Shown here one piece after another: positions 33,501-41,923 of a stretch of DNA of 46,986 nt. The notes beneath the pieces were generated by a model. It saw only the letters and a list, made by a program, of their open reading frames with translations, was not told the origin of the DNA and did no database searches. The stretch is from positions 1 through 46,986 of the forward strand of contig CAZVAQ010000007.1 in the NCBI GenBank assembly GCA_964625145.1, given 5' to 3'. Both the position numbers and the translations under genes were made by a program. Position 1 is the stretch's first letter; each line of letters starts with the position of its first letter. This DNA is from CAYTRP01 sp964625145 (lineage in GTDB: Bacteria > Sumerlaeota > Sumerlaeia > SLMS01 > JAHLLQ01).

Positions 33501-34844
33501 ATGAACGTATGCGTTATCGGGACGGGATACGTAGGCTTGGTGACCGGCGCGGTCTTTGCCGATTTGGGCAATGACGTGGTGTGTGTGGACAAGGACCCGC
33601 GCAAGGTGGAGATGCTGCGCCGGGGTGAGATGCCGATTTATGAGCCGGGATTGGAAGAGATGGTTCGCAAGAACCAAGCGGAGGGGCGCATCACCTTCAC
33701 CATGGACACGGCAGAGGGCGTTCGCCGCTCGAAGGTGATCTTCATCGCGGTGGGGACTCCCCCGGCGCCGGACGGCTCGACGGATCTGTCGTATGTGGCG
33801 GCGGCGGCCAAGGATATCGCCCAGGCGATGAACGGCTACAAGATCGTGGTGAACAAGTCCACGGTCCCGGTGGGCACAGGCGAGTTCGTGCGCCACATCA
33901 TCGAGGAGCACAAGGCAGGGGACTTCAGCTTTGACGTCGTATCGAACCCCGAGTTCCTGAAGGAAGGTGACGCGATCAAGGACAGCTTTGAGCCGGACCG
34001 GATCGTGATCGGCGCGCCGACGCAGAACGTGGCCATGGCGCTGCTGGAGCTATATGCTCCGTTGGAGCGGCCGATGCTCATCACGGACGTGGCGAGCGCG
34101 GAGCTGATCAAGTACGCGAGCAACGCGTTCCTGGCGACGAAGATCTCGTTCATCAACGCGATGGCGAACCTGTGCGAGCGGGTCGGCGCGGACGTGACGC
34201 TCGTCGCGAAGGGCATGGGCTACGATCGCCGCATCGGGCGCGAGTTCCTGAACGCGGGCCTTGGCTACGGCGGTTCGTGCTTCCCGAAGGACGTCGATTC
34301 TCTGAACCACAAGGCGAAGGCGCTGGGCGAGGACACGTTGATCCTGGACGCGGTGACGCGCATCAATGCGGAGCGCACGCCGCGCTTCATCGCGCGCATC
34401 ATGGAGACGATGAAGGACGTGAAGGGGAAGAGCGTCGCGGTGCTGGGTCTGGCCTTCAAGCCCAACACGGACGACATGCGCGAGGCGAAGTCGCTGGAGG
34501 TGATCAAGGCGCTGCATGCGGAGGGCGCCCGGATCACCGTGTACGATCCGATCTCGATGCCGCGCGCGCAGGAGGAGAAGCTGCTGCCGCCGGGCGTGCG
34601 CTACGCGGAGAACGCGTATGCGTGCGCAGAGGGTGCGGACGTGCTGATCATCATGACGGAGTGGAACGAGTTCAAGCTGCTGAACTACGAGAAGATCCAC
34701 GAGAGCATGCGCCAGCCGCTGATCATCGACGGCCGGAACATTCACAGCCCGGAGCGGATGCGCAGCCTTGGCTTCGAATACGTCAGCATCGGCCGCGGGA
34801 CGAACACCAAGCGTCCGACGCACATGACGGTGGCGGCGAAGTAA
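33501..34844 (+). CDS. ugd: UDP-glucose 6-dehydrogenase
   Basis: 447-aa NAD-dependent enzyme that oxidises UDP-glucose to UDP-glucuronate, a precursor for exopolysaccharide or modified lipid A. The N-terminal NAD site is VCVIGTGYVGLVTGAVFA, then VGTPPAPDGSTDLSYV and STVPVGTGE. The catalytic cysteine lies in GYGGSCFPKD (Cys260). The C-terminal UDP-binding domain has VAVLGLAFKPNTDDMREAKS. Nothing is missing. A close relative acting on another nucleotide sugar (UDP-ManNAc or GDP-mannose dehydrogenase) is possible but the spacing fits Ugd/TuaD. A strong hairpin follows the stop. Confidence 0.94.
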   Translation: MNVCVIGTGYVGLVTGAVFADLGNDVVCVDKDPRKVEMLRRGEMPIYEPGLEEMVRKNQAEGRITFTMDTAEGVRRSKVIFIAVGTPPAPDGSTDLSYVAAAAKDIAQAMNGYKIVVNKSTVPVGTGEFVRHIIEEHKAGDFSFDVVSNPEFLKEGDAIKDSFEPDRIVIGAPTQNVAMALLELYAPLERPMLITDVASAELIKYASNAFLATKISFINAMANLCERVGADVTLVAKGMGYDRRIGREFLNAGLGYGGSCFPKDVDSLNHKAKALGEDTLILDAVTRINAERTPRFIARIMETMKDVKGKSVAVLGLAFKPNTDDMREAKSLEVIKALHAEGARITVYDPISMPRAQEEKLLPPGVRYAENAYACAEGADVLIIMTEWNEFKLLNYEKIHESMRQPLIIDGRNIHSPERMRSLGFEYVSIGRGTNTKRPTHMTVAAK

Positions 34845-34873
34845 TCCACCCCGCCGACACCGCGCTGAGTAAC

Positions 34874-34912
34874 CACATCGGGGTCAGGCCTTTGCGGCCT
34901 GGCCCCGATGTG
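34874..34912. terminator. Strong hairpin shared by ugd and the FMN reductase gene
   Basis: A 17-bp stem (CACATCGGGGTCAGGCC with GGCCTGGCCCCGATGTG, one G-T wobble) around a 5-base loop TTTGC. It starts 30 bases after the ugd stop and its left arm contains the stop codon of the opposite-strand FMN reductase gene. A CTTTC follows, no long T-run. It would stop transcription coming from both sides. Confidence 0.7.
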
Positions 34913-35459
34913 CTTTCACGAAGTTCCGGAACTCGCTGATCTGGTGACGCAGCATGTCCATCGTGGGCTTGTCGTTGAGCGTGGTTCCGTCCTCGCTCCA
35001 CTTTCGGCCGATGCCGGGGATCCAGACGCGCTCGGGCAGGTTATAGGCATTGCGATAGCCGAAGATGAGCTGGAGTTGCTCGACGGCGCGGAAGCCACCC
35101 CAGATGCCGCCGGCCACACCGGTGTAGGCAACGGGGCGATGCTCGAAGCTTTCGGGGAACTTGAGCATGTCGATGAAGTATTTCAGGACGCCCGGGAAAG
35201 AGCCATTGTATTCGGGTGTGACGATGTGAAGGCCATCGGCCTGAAGGATGCGCTGGCAGAACGGTTGGAATGACGCGGGCTTTTCCGCATAGCTCGACGG
35301 GTTGAAGATTTCCTGCGGCAGTTCCTGAAGGTCGAGGATCCTGACTTCCGTTTCGCCCGCCTCGCGATACAGCCTTTCCAGCAGGCCGGCGATGCGGCGG
35401 GTTTGGGAGTCAGGTCTATTTGTTCCGGAGACGATTTCTATCACGATACATTTCCTCAT
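34884..35459 (-). CDS. NAD(P)H-dependent FMN reductase
   Basis: 191-aa flavodoxin-fold oxidoreductase of the NADPH-dependent FMN reductase family (ArsH/azoreductase/quinone reductase relatives). The phosphate-binding loop VSGTNRPDSQTRRIA is at residues 10-24, and the FMN motif is TPEYNGSFPGVLKYFIDML (81-99). VAYTGVAGGIWGGFRAVEQL is the conserved later block. Cytosolic; reduces flavins, quinones or azo dyes. I set the ATG at 35459; a longer frame to 35642 would overlap the GH9-like gene and looks unstructured. It is downstream of the GH9-like gene with an 82-base gap holding two weak hairpins. Confidence 0.9.
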   Translation of the reverse strand: MRKCIVIEIVSGTNRPDSQTRRIAGLLERLYREAGETEVRILDLQELPQEIFNPSSYAEKPASFQPFCQRILQADGLHIVTPEYNGSFPGVLKYFIDMLKFPESFEHRPVAYTGVAGGIWGGFRAVEQLQLIFGYRNAYNLPERVWIPGIGRKWSEDGTTLNDKPTMDMLRHQISEFRNFVKAHRGQAAKA

Positions 35460-35472
35460 GTGGATTGATGTT

Positions 35473-35504
35473 GGGGTTGGCGGTATTTGAGCCGGACCAA
35501 CCCC
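35473..35504 (-). terminator. Possible hairpin terminator after the GH9-like gene
   Basis: GGGGTTGG (35473-35480) pairs with CCAACCCC (35497-35504), an 8-bp stem with a 16-base loop. A second, smaller inverted repeat (TGGCAC/GTGCCA, 35513-35535) lies closer to the stop. No T-run follows on the minus strand, so its activity is doubtful. Confidence 0.3.
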
Positions 35505-35541
35505 GGAAGCCTTGGCACTAGAAATCCTCGTGCCACATTGT

Positions 35542-37983
35542 TCAGAAGCCGGCATCCTTGAGCGCGTGCACGGCGAAGAGCCAGAGTGCCTGGTCGGCGA
35601 TGCGGGCGTCGTGGTGCTGGGGCTTGAGGGGGAGATCTGCATAAACGAGCAGGTCGTTGCCCGGCAGGCGGCTGACTCCGGGCATGACTGCGCCCGGTGT
35701 CGCGGCCTTTAGGCTGCGAACGCGGCCGTGGATGTTGGCGTTGAAGTGGTGCTCGGGGGCGTCAAAGCCAATGCCGGTCACGAAGACTTTCCCGCCGACG
35801 GGATGCATGCCGACGACCCATTCGAATGCCGGCATGGAGTCGGCCACCTGGAGTTCATCGGGCACGACGCGCGAAATCCAGTAGGCATCGAAGACCTGGG
35901 CGAGGGCGACGGTGTTGACGCCGCGGACGCCGATGTCCTGCGGGGAGAAGGGCCAGGGGCGCTGGTCCAGATAGGCCTTCTTCTCCTTCGCCGCACGCGC
36001 CAGATAGCCCTCGATGGATGTCTTGAGCGGGCCATCAGAGAGGTACGAATGCAATCTGGCGAGGGATGGTGCCGCGTACCAGAGGCCGGATTCGCGGGAC
36101 CATCGCGGAGCGGGGGTTTCGACGGCGAGATTGTCGATATTTGGCACCATCGCTTCCAGGATCTCAAGGTACTGCGGATCGGTGCTTGCGATGTAAAGCT
36201 CGGCAGCGGCGGCCAGCACCATGCCGTCCCTGCCGGCGGTGATGACAGGGTGAGTTGTGTCGTACGGGAAGTTGACGGTGGGGCGGTACTCCTCGGGCTG
36301 TTGAGAAAAGTAGTCAAAGGCTGCGCGCGCGGCTTCGAGGGCACGGCGCGCGAGCACGCGGTTGGATTTCTCCAGATGCGGGACGGCGGATGAGAGGGCG
36401 ATCGTCTGCGCGAGTTGCACGTGCGGGTGATAGTCGACGAAGACATATCGCTCATCGTCGGTGCCGGGCTCGCCGTCGGTGGTGCGCTCGGGGATGATCA
36501 TGACGGTGTCGCGTTCGGGACGCGAGGCGACGCCGGTGTAGACGAGGCCGGTGGGTTCCTGCATCTGCAGCAACCACCAGGTTCCCCATTCGATCTGGGT
36601 GAAGATGTCGGGGACTTCGTCGCTACCGGTGACGGAGTATTTCTGCTCGATTTGATTGTAGGTGGCAGTGTCGTGGTTGATCCCAAACTGCTCATGGGCC
36701 AATGAGAGTGTCCAGACTGTGAATGCGTTGGCGGTGACGCTTTGATGGGTCACGCCTCCATCGAACCAGCCACCAATGTTTGCGGGGATGAGTTGGCCGG
36801 GGCCGTAGAGGGAGCCTTCCTGGCCGTGGGAGATGAATCCCCCGACGGAGGGGACATCGCCCGGCGCGCGAACGCCGTCGTCCATGTAGGCTTTTCGCTT
36901 CGGTGGAAGGGCGGCTCCAAAGTCGACTTCGGCGTGGGACATCTGCCAGGGGATGATCCGCTCGAGTGTCGGGATCCAGAGTGTGTCGGGGATGACGGTT
37001 TCGCGAACGACGAAGAAGTCCGTCTCTCCGCCTGCCCAGGAGAAGCGGTAGACACCGCGCTGGTTGAGGGCCGAGAAGTCGAGTTCGGCGTATTGCTTCC
37101 CGAGGAATTCGGTCGGTTCGCCGAGCTCACCTTCGAAGGCGACGCTGCCGTCGACGGAGAGGACCTTTACTTCCTTGGCCGGTGGCTCGACGTTGCTGTG
37201 CCATTCGACGATTGCTCGCTTTTGCCCGTTGGTGGTGTAGCCGATGGCGGGGAAGCGAATGGCGGGATTCAGAAGCGAACCGGAGGAGGGCGGGAACTTC
37301 AGGTGGAGTTCCACGGCGGCTTCCTCCCCCGCCGGCAGTGGTACTTCAAGGCGATAGCTGCCGAGACGTTCCTGCCAAGGGTCGATAAGGCGCATGATCT
37401 GCTCGTCGGCTTGGAGCGAGAAGGCGAGTGTCTCGTCGGTTGTGTGGGCGCGAAACTCCTGGAACCCGTCGATCATCATCGGATCCTCGAAGGTCCGATC
37501 GTCGTAGGGAAGGGTGATGCGCTCGGTGTAGAATTGCGCACCGCGGTAATACACAATGGGGAGCGCCATGCGGAGGAAGTCCTCGCATTCCTCGGTGGGG
37601 AGGGCGCCTTTGCGCTCGAAGCGCAGGAGGAGCGATTCGCCTTCGCTGGTCACGCTGAGGGTGTAATGCGGGCCTGTCGCACCGTGCTGGGAGGTGACGG
37701 TGATGCCTTCGGGACCGCGGTGGACCTGGGCTCCGCCGGAGCGGTCGGTTTGCCAGGAGTTTCCTTCGCGGACACCGGCGATGACGATTCCGTCGACGAT
37801 GGGTCCATCTCCCGCCAGGAGGTAGAGGGTGCCGTGATCGTCGACGGCGAGGCGATGGGCGCCTTGCTGGAAGACGCCGTTGGCATAGGTGATTGGCGAG
37901 GCGTCCTGAGCGTAGGCGGCCGATACGGTGGCCACGGCGAGCAGGGCGATGGCCAGGGTTTGGCAGTTCGTCTTGTGGGTCAT
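35542..37983 (-). CDS. Exported GH9-like (CelD-type) glycoside hydrolase-like protein
   Basis: 813-aa exported protein. Signal peptide 1-26 (cleavage AYA/QD). Residues about 27-250 form an unrecognised beta-rich region. Then comes a CelD_N immunoglobulin-like domain (AIVEWHSNVEPPAKEVKVLS to about 335) and a six-hairpin domain like GH9: GGWFDGGVTHQSV near 405-417, VPDIFTQIEWGTWWLLQMQ, and a late block VGMHPVGGKVFVTGIG. The catalytic DAGD of GH9 reads D408-G-G-V411, and the C-terminal general-acid Glu (usual NEVA) is not seen in DARIADQALWL. It may be an inactive relative or act with other residues. GGGGG stands 6 bases before the ATG at 37983. Divergent from the GH172 gene. Confidence 0.72.
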   Translation of the reverse strand: MTHKTNCQTLAIALLAVATVSAAYAQDASPITYANGVFQQGAHRLAVDDHGTLYLLAGDGPIVDGIVIAGVREGNSWQTDRSGGAQVHRGPEGITVTSQHGATGPHYTLSVTSEGESLLLRFERKGALPTEECEDFLRMALPIVYYRGAQFYTERITLPYDDRTFEDPMMIDGFQEFRAHTTDETLAFSLQADEQIMRLIDPWQERLGSYRLEVPLPAGEEAAVELHLKFPPSSGSLLNPAIRFPAIGYTTNGQKRAIVEWHSNVEPPAKEVKVLSVDGSVAFEGELGEPTEFLGKQYAELDFSALNQRGVYRFSWAGGETDFFVVRETVIPDTLWIPTLERIIPWQMSHAEVDFGAALPPKRKAYMDDGVRAPGDVPSVGGFISHGQEGSLYGPGQLIPANIGGWFDGGVTHQSVTANAFTVWTLSLAHEQFGINHDTATYNQIEQKYSVTGSDEVPDIFTQIEWGTWWLLQMQEPTGLVYTGVASRPERDTVMIIPERTTDGEPGTDDERYVFVDYHPHVQLAQTIALSSAVPHLEKSNRVLARRALEAARAAFDYFSQQPEEYRPTVNFPYDTTHPVITAGRDGMVLAAAAELYIASTDPQYLEILEAMVPNIDNLAVETPAPRWSRESGLWYAAPSLARLHSYLSDGPLKTSIEGYLARAAKEKKAYLDQRPWPFSPQDIGVRGVNTVALAQVFDAYWISRVVPDELQVADSMPAFEWVVGMHPVGGKVFVTGIGFDAPEHHFNANIHGRVRSLKAATPGAVMPGVSRLPGNDLLVYADLPLKPQHHDARIADQALWLFAVHALKDAGF

Positions 37984-38130
37984 GCAATCCCCCGATTGGT
38001 TGGCAAAATTGTTCGCGTTGGGCACATTGCTCCAAGGATCTTCTTTCCCCCATCCCCCGCGCGGTGAGATGGGTCAAAGGCAATCGTGGCTGATGTCGCC
38101 ACGCCACATTTTCCCGCGGAGTTTGCCGTC
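37984..38130. promoter_or_regulatory. Divergent intergenic region, GH9-like / DUF2961
   Basis: 147 bases between the two divergent polysaccharide genes should hold both promoters. No clear -35/-10 pair or operator symmetry stands out. A GTG start for the DUF2961 gene at 38086 would shorten the region to 102 bases. Confidence 0.3.
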
Positions 38131-39189
38131 ATGACTGAAGTCAATCTTGGCAATCTGTTTCGCCATCGCAGGGGAGTCGAATCGCGCTCGATCAGCGCGG
38201 AGAATCCAACGGGCGGCCGGGGCATGGGTGCCCTGGAGGAGCCCCGGGGGCAGGGGGCCGCGCGCGAGTTGGGCAAGGGGTGGAAGGTCCGTCCGTGCAT
38301 CACGGTAAAGAAGGGCGAGACGGCCACGATCATGGATGTCGAGGGCCCGGGAGTGATCCGGCATATCTGGATGACGTTTCACCCGAAGGTATATCGCGAC
38401 GTGATCCTGCGCGTGTATTGGGATGGGGAGAAGTCACCGAGCATCCAATGTCCCGTGGGGGATTTCTTCTGCAACAGTTGGAAGGAGCGGCAGAACATCC
38501 TGTCGCAACCGATCAATGTGAATCCGTCCGGGGGGATGAACTGCTATTTCCCCATGCCATTCCGCAAGCACGCACGAATCACGGTGGAGAACATCGGACA
38601 CGAGGATTTCGACGGGTTCTTCTACACGATCAACTACACGCTGGAGCCGGTGGCAGATGACGCGCTGTACCTGCATGCGTACTGGCGGCGCTCGAATCCC
38701 CTCCCCTACAAGGAGGAGTACTTGATCGTGGATGGCATCAAGGGTTCGGGGCAGTACGTGGGGACGTTCATGTCATGGCAACAGAACAGCGAGGGTTGGT
38801 GGGGCGAGGGGGAGATCAAGATGTACCTGGATGGCGATGGCGAGAATCCGACCATCTGCGGGACGGGGACGGAGGACTACTTTGGTGGTGCCTGGTGCTT
38901 TGGCTCCGGTGAGGCGGGGAACTTCAGTGCACCCTATCTGGGCTTTCGGCAGGTGAAGGGGATCAATGGTCAAACGGGTTGCCGGATGACGCTCTACCGG
39001 TTCCATGTGTTGGATCCGGTGTATTTTTCGCAGGACTTCAAGGTGACGATGCAGGCGCTGGGGTGGCGGGACCAGGGGCGGTATCTGGCGCTGCAGGACG
39101 ACATCGCCTCGGTGGCGTACTGGTACCAAACGGAGCCGCACGCGCCATTCCCGGCAGTGCCTGACCGCGATCAGCTGGAGATCATTTGA
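38131..39189 (+). CDS. DUF2961 / GH172 family enzyme
   Basis: 352-aa protein of the DUF2961 family, now glycoside hydrolase family 172, whose characterised members are fructofuranosidases or difructose anhydride synthase/hydrolase-like enzymes acting on exotic fructans or arabinofuranose glycans. Conserved blocks: an N-terminal ISAENPTGGRGMG, the FFCNSWKERQNILSQP loop, NSEGWWGEGEIKMYLDGD and the hallmark GTGTEDYFGGAW, the two Glu-bearing blocks expected to be catalytic. No signal peptide, so it acts inside the cell or after uptake. The ATG at 38131 is chosen; GTG 38086 is an alternative. The stop overlaps the convergent rmuC by 8 bases. Confidence 0.87.
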   Translation: MTEVNLGNLFRHRRGVESRSISAENPTGGRGMGALEEPRGQGAARELGKGWKVRPCITVKKGETATIMDVEGPGVIRHIWMTFHPKVYRDVILRVYWDGEKSPSIQCPVGDFFCNSWKERQNILSQPINVNPSGGMNCYFPMPFRKHARITVENIGHEDFDGFFYTINYTLEPVADDALYLHAYWRRSNPLPYKEEYLIVDGIKGSGQYVGTFMSWQQNSEGWWGEGEIKMYLDGDGENPTICGTGTEDYFGGAWCFGSGEAGNFSAPYLGFRQVKGINGQTGCRMTLYRFHVLDPVYFSQDFKVTMQALGWRDQGRYLALQDDIASVAYWYQTEPHAPFPAVPDRDQLEII

Positions 39190-40477
39190 CGAAGTCGGCG
39201 GACTCCGGATCATCGGAGTCCGCCTCTTCTTCGCCAAGCAGGGCGGCGGCCTGTGAAGCGTCGTCCAGCTCGTGCACATCACGCAACTTGCGGGTGATGG
39301 CGCGGCTGCGGCGGCCGACCTGGTCGAACTCGCGGCTGGCGCTGTCAATTTTCTTCTGCACCTTGTCGAGGGTGTCGCCGAACTTGCCGAACTCCGTCTT
39401 CACGGCGGAGAGCAATGTCCAGACTTCGCTGGAGCGCTTCTCGATGGCCAGGGTGCGGAAGCCCATCTGCAGGCTGTTGAGGATCGCGTATAGTGTCGTT
39501 GGTCCCGCGAGCACGACGCGGGAGTCGGTCTGCAGTCGGTCGAGGATGCCGGGCATGCGGATGGCCTCGGCGTAGAGGCCCTCGGTCGGAAGAAAGAGAA
39601 TGGCGAAATCGGTTGTGTGTGGCGGGTTGATGTATTTCTCGCGGATGGTCCTGGCTTCGGATGTCAGGCGTCGCTCGAGATCGCGGCGTGCCTTCTCCAA
39701 TCCATCACGGTCGCCATCGTTGAGNNNNNNNNNNNNNNNNNNNNNNNNNNNNNNNNNNNNNNNNNNNNNNNNNNNNNNNNNNNNNNNNNNNNNNNNNNNN
39801 NNNNNNNNNNNNNNNNNNNNNNNNCGGACCTTTTCGAGGGCCTTCTCGTTGTCCTGGCGCATGAGGTCGAGGCGTTCGCTGGTGTTGCTTTGAAGACGCT
39901 GAAGGGTTTCGCCCAGCTCGGTCCTCAGGGCATCCAGCCGCTCGGAAAGAGTGCGCGAAAGTCCCGTGGAGGTTTCCGCCTGCTGCTTGACGAGGGCGGC
40001 GGAGAGGTCGGCGAGGGTCGTCTTCTGGAGTTCCATCCCTGCGACAAAGCGTTCACCGAATTCGCGCTGCGCCGTTTCGACGCGGTCGAGGCGTTCGTCC
40101 TGTGCCCTTCTTGCGACGGTGAGACTATCGGCGACGATCTTCTGGCCGGCGTCGAGGCGCTCGTTCTGCTCGCGGCGGGCGGTGAGGGCGGCTTCCGCAA
40201 GGACGGCCTGCAGTTCGGTGATGCGTGTGCCGAGGCTGTCCTTGAGGTCACCCCGGAGGGCATTGAACTCCCGGAGGGTGGACTCTGCCTGCTCCCTCTG
40301 GGCGCGTTCGAGGAGTGCGCGAAGGCGCTCGATTTCCTCGCGCAGGCGGCGTTCGGTGTCATCCAGCTTTGGTTCCAGCGACGCGGGCGGACGGCGCAGG
40401 AGCAGGATCACCAAGATAGCGACCTGCAGGATGATGATGCCGATCAGGGCGGCTATCTGCAAGGTTTCGGGAGGCAT
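39182..40477 (-). CDS. rmuC: DNA recombination protein RmuC (interrupted by assembly gap)
   Basis: RmuC-family protein, a nuclease-like factor that limits inversions at short repeats. Start ATG 40477: one transmembrane helix (about residues 8-27), a long coiled coil (ERRLREEIERLRALLERAQ and on), then the RmuC domain. Its end is clear: REKYINPPHTTDFAILFLPT and AGPTTLYAILNSLQMGFRTL. The 100-N gap (39725-39824) removes the front of that domain: the WGE...QL and WLPIDxKFP blocks expected in RmuC do not appear on either side. 33 codons cannot hold them, so the gap is longer in reality. Both halves are in one frame only by the N count. Starts at 40498 and 40519 are alternatives. Confidence 0.85.
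   Translation of the reverse strand: MPPETLQIAALIGIIILQVAILVILLLRRPPASLEPKLDDTERRLREEIERLRALLERAQREQAESTLREFNALRGDLKDSLGTRITELQAVLAEAALTARREQNERLDAGQKIVADSLTVARRAQDERLDRVETAQREFGERFVAGMELQKTTLADLSAALVKQQAETSTGLSRTLSERLDALRTELGETLQRLQSNTSERLDLMRQDNEKALEKVXXXXXXXXXXXXXXXXXXXXXXXXXXXXXXXXXXLNDGDRDGLEKARRDLERRLTSEARTIREKYINPPHTTDFAILFLPTEGLYAEAIRMPGILDRLQTDSRVVLAGPTTLYAILNSLQMGFRTLAIEKRSSEVWTLLSAVKTEFGKFGDTLDKVQKKIDSASREFDQVGRRSRAITRKLRDVHELDDASQAAALLGEEEADSDDPESADFVK
39725..39824. other. Assembly gap of 100 N inside rmuC
   Basis: Exactly 100 N, the customary placeholder for an unknown gap length. Flanks are unrelated in sequence (…CATCGTTGAG and CGGACCTTTTC…), unlike the first gap. The missing protein part is larger than 33 residues, judged from the RmuC blocks that are absent. 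Confidence 0.9.
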
Positions 40478-40690
40478 GATTGGGTGCTCGGAGGCCATTG
40501 AGGAATTGACAGGGTACATTCATCAGCGGAGTCCACGGGGTGAAGGAGAATCGCTTCGAGGGCCGAATTTTGGGCTGGCGGGCAAGGGCCGGCTGCGTGA
40601 TGCTGATTTTGCGCAACTTGCCAAACGGTGCACGATGCTTGCTGTGGCCTTCGGGGCATCCATTCCGACCGCGGATCTGTCATTGAAATC

Positions 40691-41920
40691 ATGAGAAAAG
40701 TTCGTCTGTTTTCCCTGCTGACCTTCCTGCTGCTGGCCATTGTGCTGATCGGAGGAGGGGTGGGCTGGAAGTTGGCCTCCATGGAGCCTGCGAAGGAGAT
40801 GGCGCGCATGGAGAAACCCGTGGCGGTGGAGGTTTCGCCGGTGCGGGCGGGATCAATTCGCGACATCCGGCGCCTGAGCGGGAGCCTGTCGCCATCGTCC
40901 GAGTATTTGGTGGCCTCGCGCATCACCGCGCGCCTGCGCGAGTTGACGGTCGACATCGGCGACGAGGTGGAGAAGGGGCAGATCATCGCATTGCTGGATG
41001 ATGACGAGCTGCAGGAGGCGCTGTTGGAGGCGCGGGCGGAGTTGGCGGTGAGCAGGGCGCGCCTGGAAGAGACGCGAAGCGCGGTAGAGATTGCACAACG
41101 GCGCTTCGAGCGCATCGAGAATCTGTTCCGCGAGCGCGTGGCCTCCGATGCGGACGTTGATTCGGCGCGGCTGGACCTGTTGGCGCGCGAGGCGGAGTTG
41201 AAGGTCGCGGAAGCGAGCCTGGGGCAGCACGAAGCGGCGGTGCGTACGGCGGAGATTCGTCTGTCGTATGCGACGATCCGGGCGGATTGGGACGAGGATG
41301 TGCGGCGGATGGTGGTTGGGGAGCGGTTTGTTGACGAGGGGGCGCTGCTGTCCTCGAATGACCCGATCATTTCACTGCTCGAAATCGACCGTTTGAAGGC
41401 GGTGGTGTTCGTTACGGAACGGGACTACACGCGGTTGCGAGTCGGCCAACCGGCGGTCGTCCATGCAGAGGCCTTTCCGGGTCGGGAGTTCAGCGGGATC
41501 ATCACGCGTCTGGCACCGCAGTTTCGCGAGTCGTCGCGCCAGGCGCGGGTGGAACTGCAAATCGCCAATGAGGGCCGGGAGCTGAAGCCCGGCATGTTCC
41601 TGCGCTTGGATGTGATGCTGGAGGAGCGAAGCAACGCGCGGTTGGTTCCGCTGACGGCGCTGAGCCGGCGCGAAGGCGTGACAGGATTGTTTGTGGCCGA
41701 GCGGGAAACGGGAACGACGCGGTTCGTCCCCGTTCGCGTGGGAATCACCGAGGGAGGAATGGTGGAGATTGTCGATCCGGAGAACCTGACCGGTGAGGTG
41801 GTGACCCTGGGACAGAACCTGCTGACGGATGGTTCGGCGATCACGATCCCCGAGCCCCGGGCCGCGGTGCTGGCGGATGAGCCGGCCTCGCCACTGTCGG
41901 CTTTGACGACGGGGGGCTGA
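40691..41920 (+). CDS. RND efflux periplasmic adaptor (second system)
   Basis: 409-aa membrane-fusion protein with an N-terminal anchor (LFSLLTFLLLAIVLIGGGVG), first lipoyl half, a shorter coiled-coil hairpin than that of the first system (about residues 100-190), second lipoyl half and a barrel domain (RELKPGMFLRLDVMLEE). PGREFSGIITRLAPQF is a typical barrel block. The ATG at 40691 was preferred over an upstream in-frame ATG at 40628 because the latter adds a Cys- and His-rich stretch before the anchor. The stop lies 3 bases before the permease ATG, so they form one operon. It is divergent from rmuC. No outer-membrane partner is visible. Confidence 0.9.
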   Translation: MRKVRLFSLLTFLLLAIVLIGGGVGWKLASMEPAKEMARMEKPVAVEVSPVRAGSIRDIRRLSGSLSPSSEYLVASRITARLRELTVDIGDEVEKGQIIALLDDDELQEALLEARAELAVSRARLEETRSAVEIAQRRFERIENLFRERVASDADVDSARLDLLAREAELKVAEASLGQHEAAVRTAEIRLSYATIRADWDEDVRRMVVGERFVDEGALLSSNDPIISLLEIDRLKAVVFVTERDYTRLRVGQPAVVHAEAFPGREFSGIITRLAPQFRESSRQARVELQIANEGRELKPGMFLRLDVMLEERSNARLVPLTALSRREGVTGLFVAERETGTTRFVPVRVGITEGGMVEIVDPENLTGEVVTLGQNLLTDGSAITIPEPRAAVLADEPASPLSALTTGG

Positions 41921-41923
41921 TAC

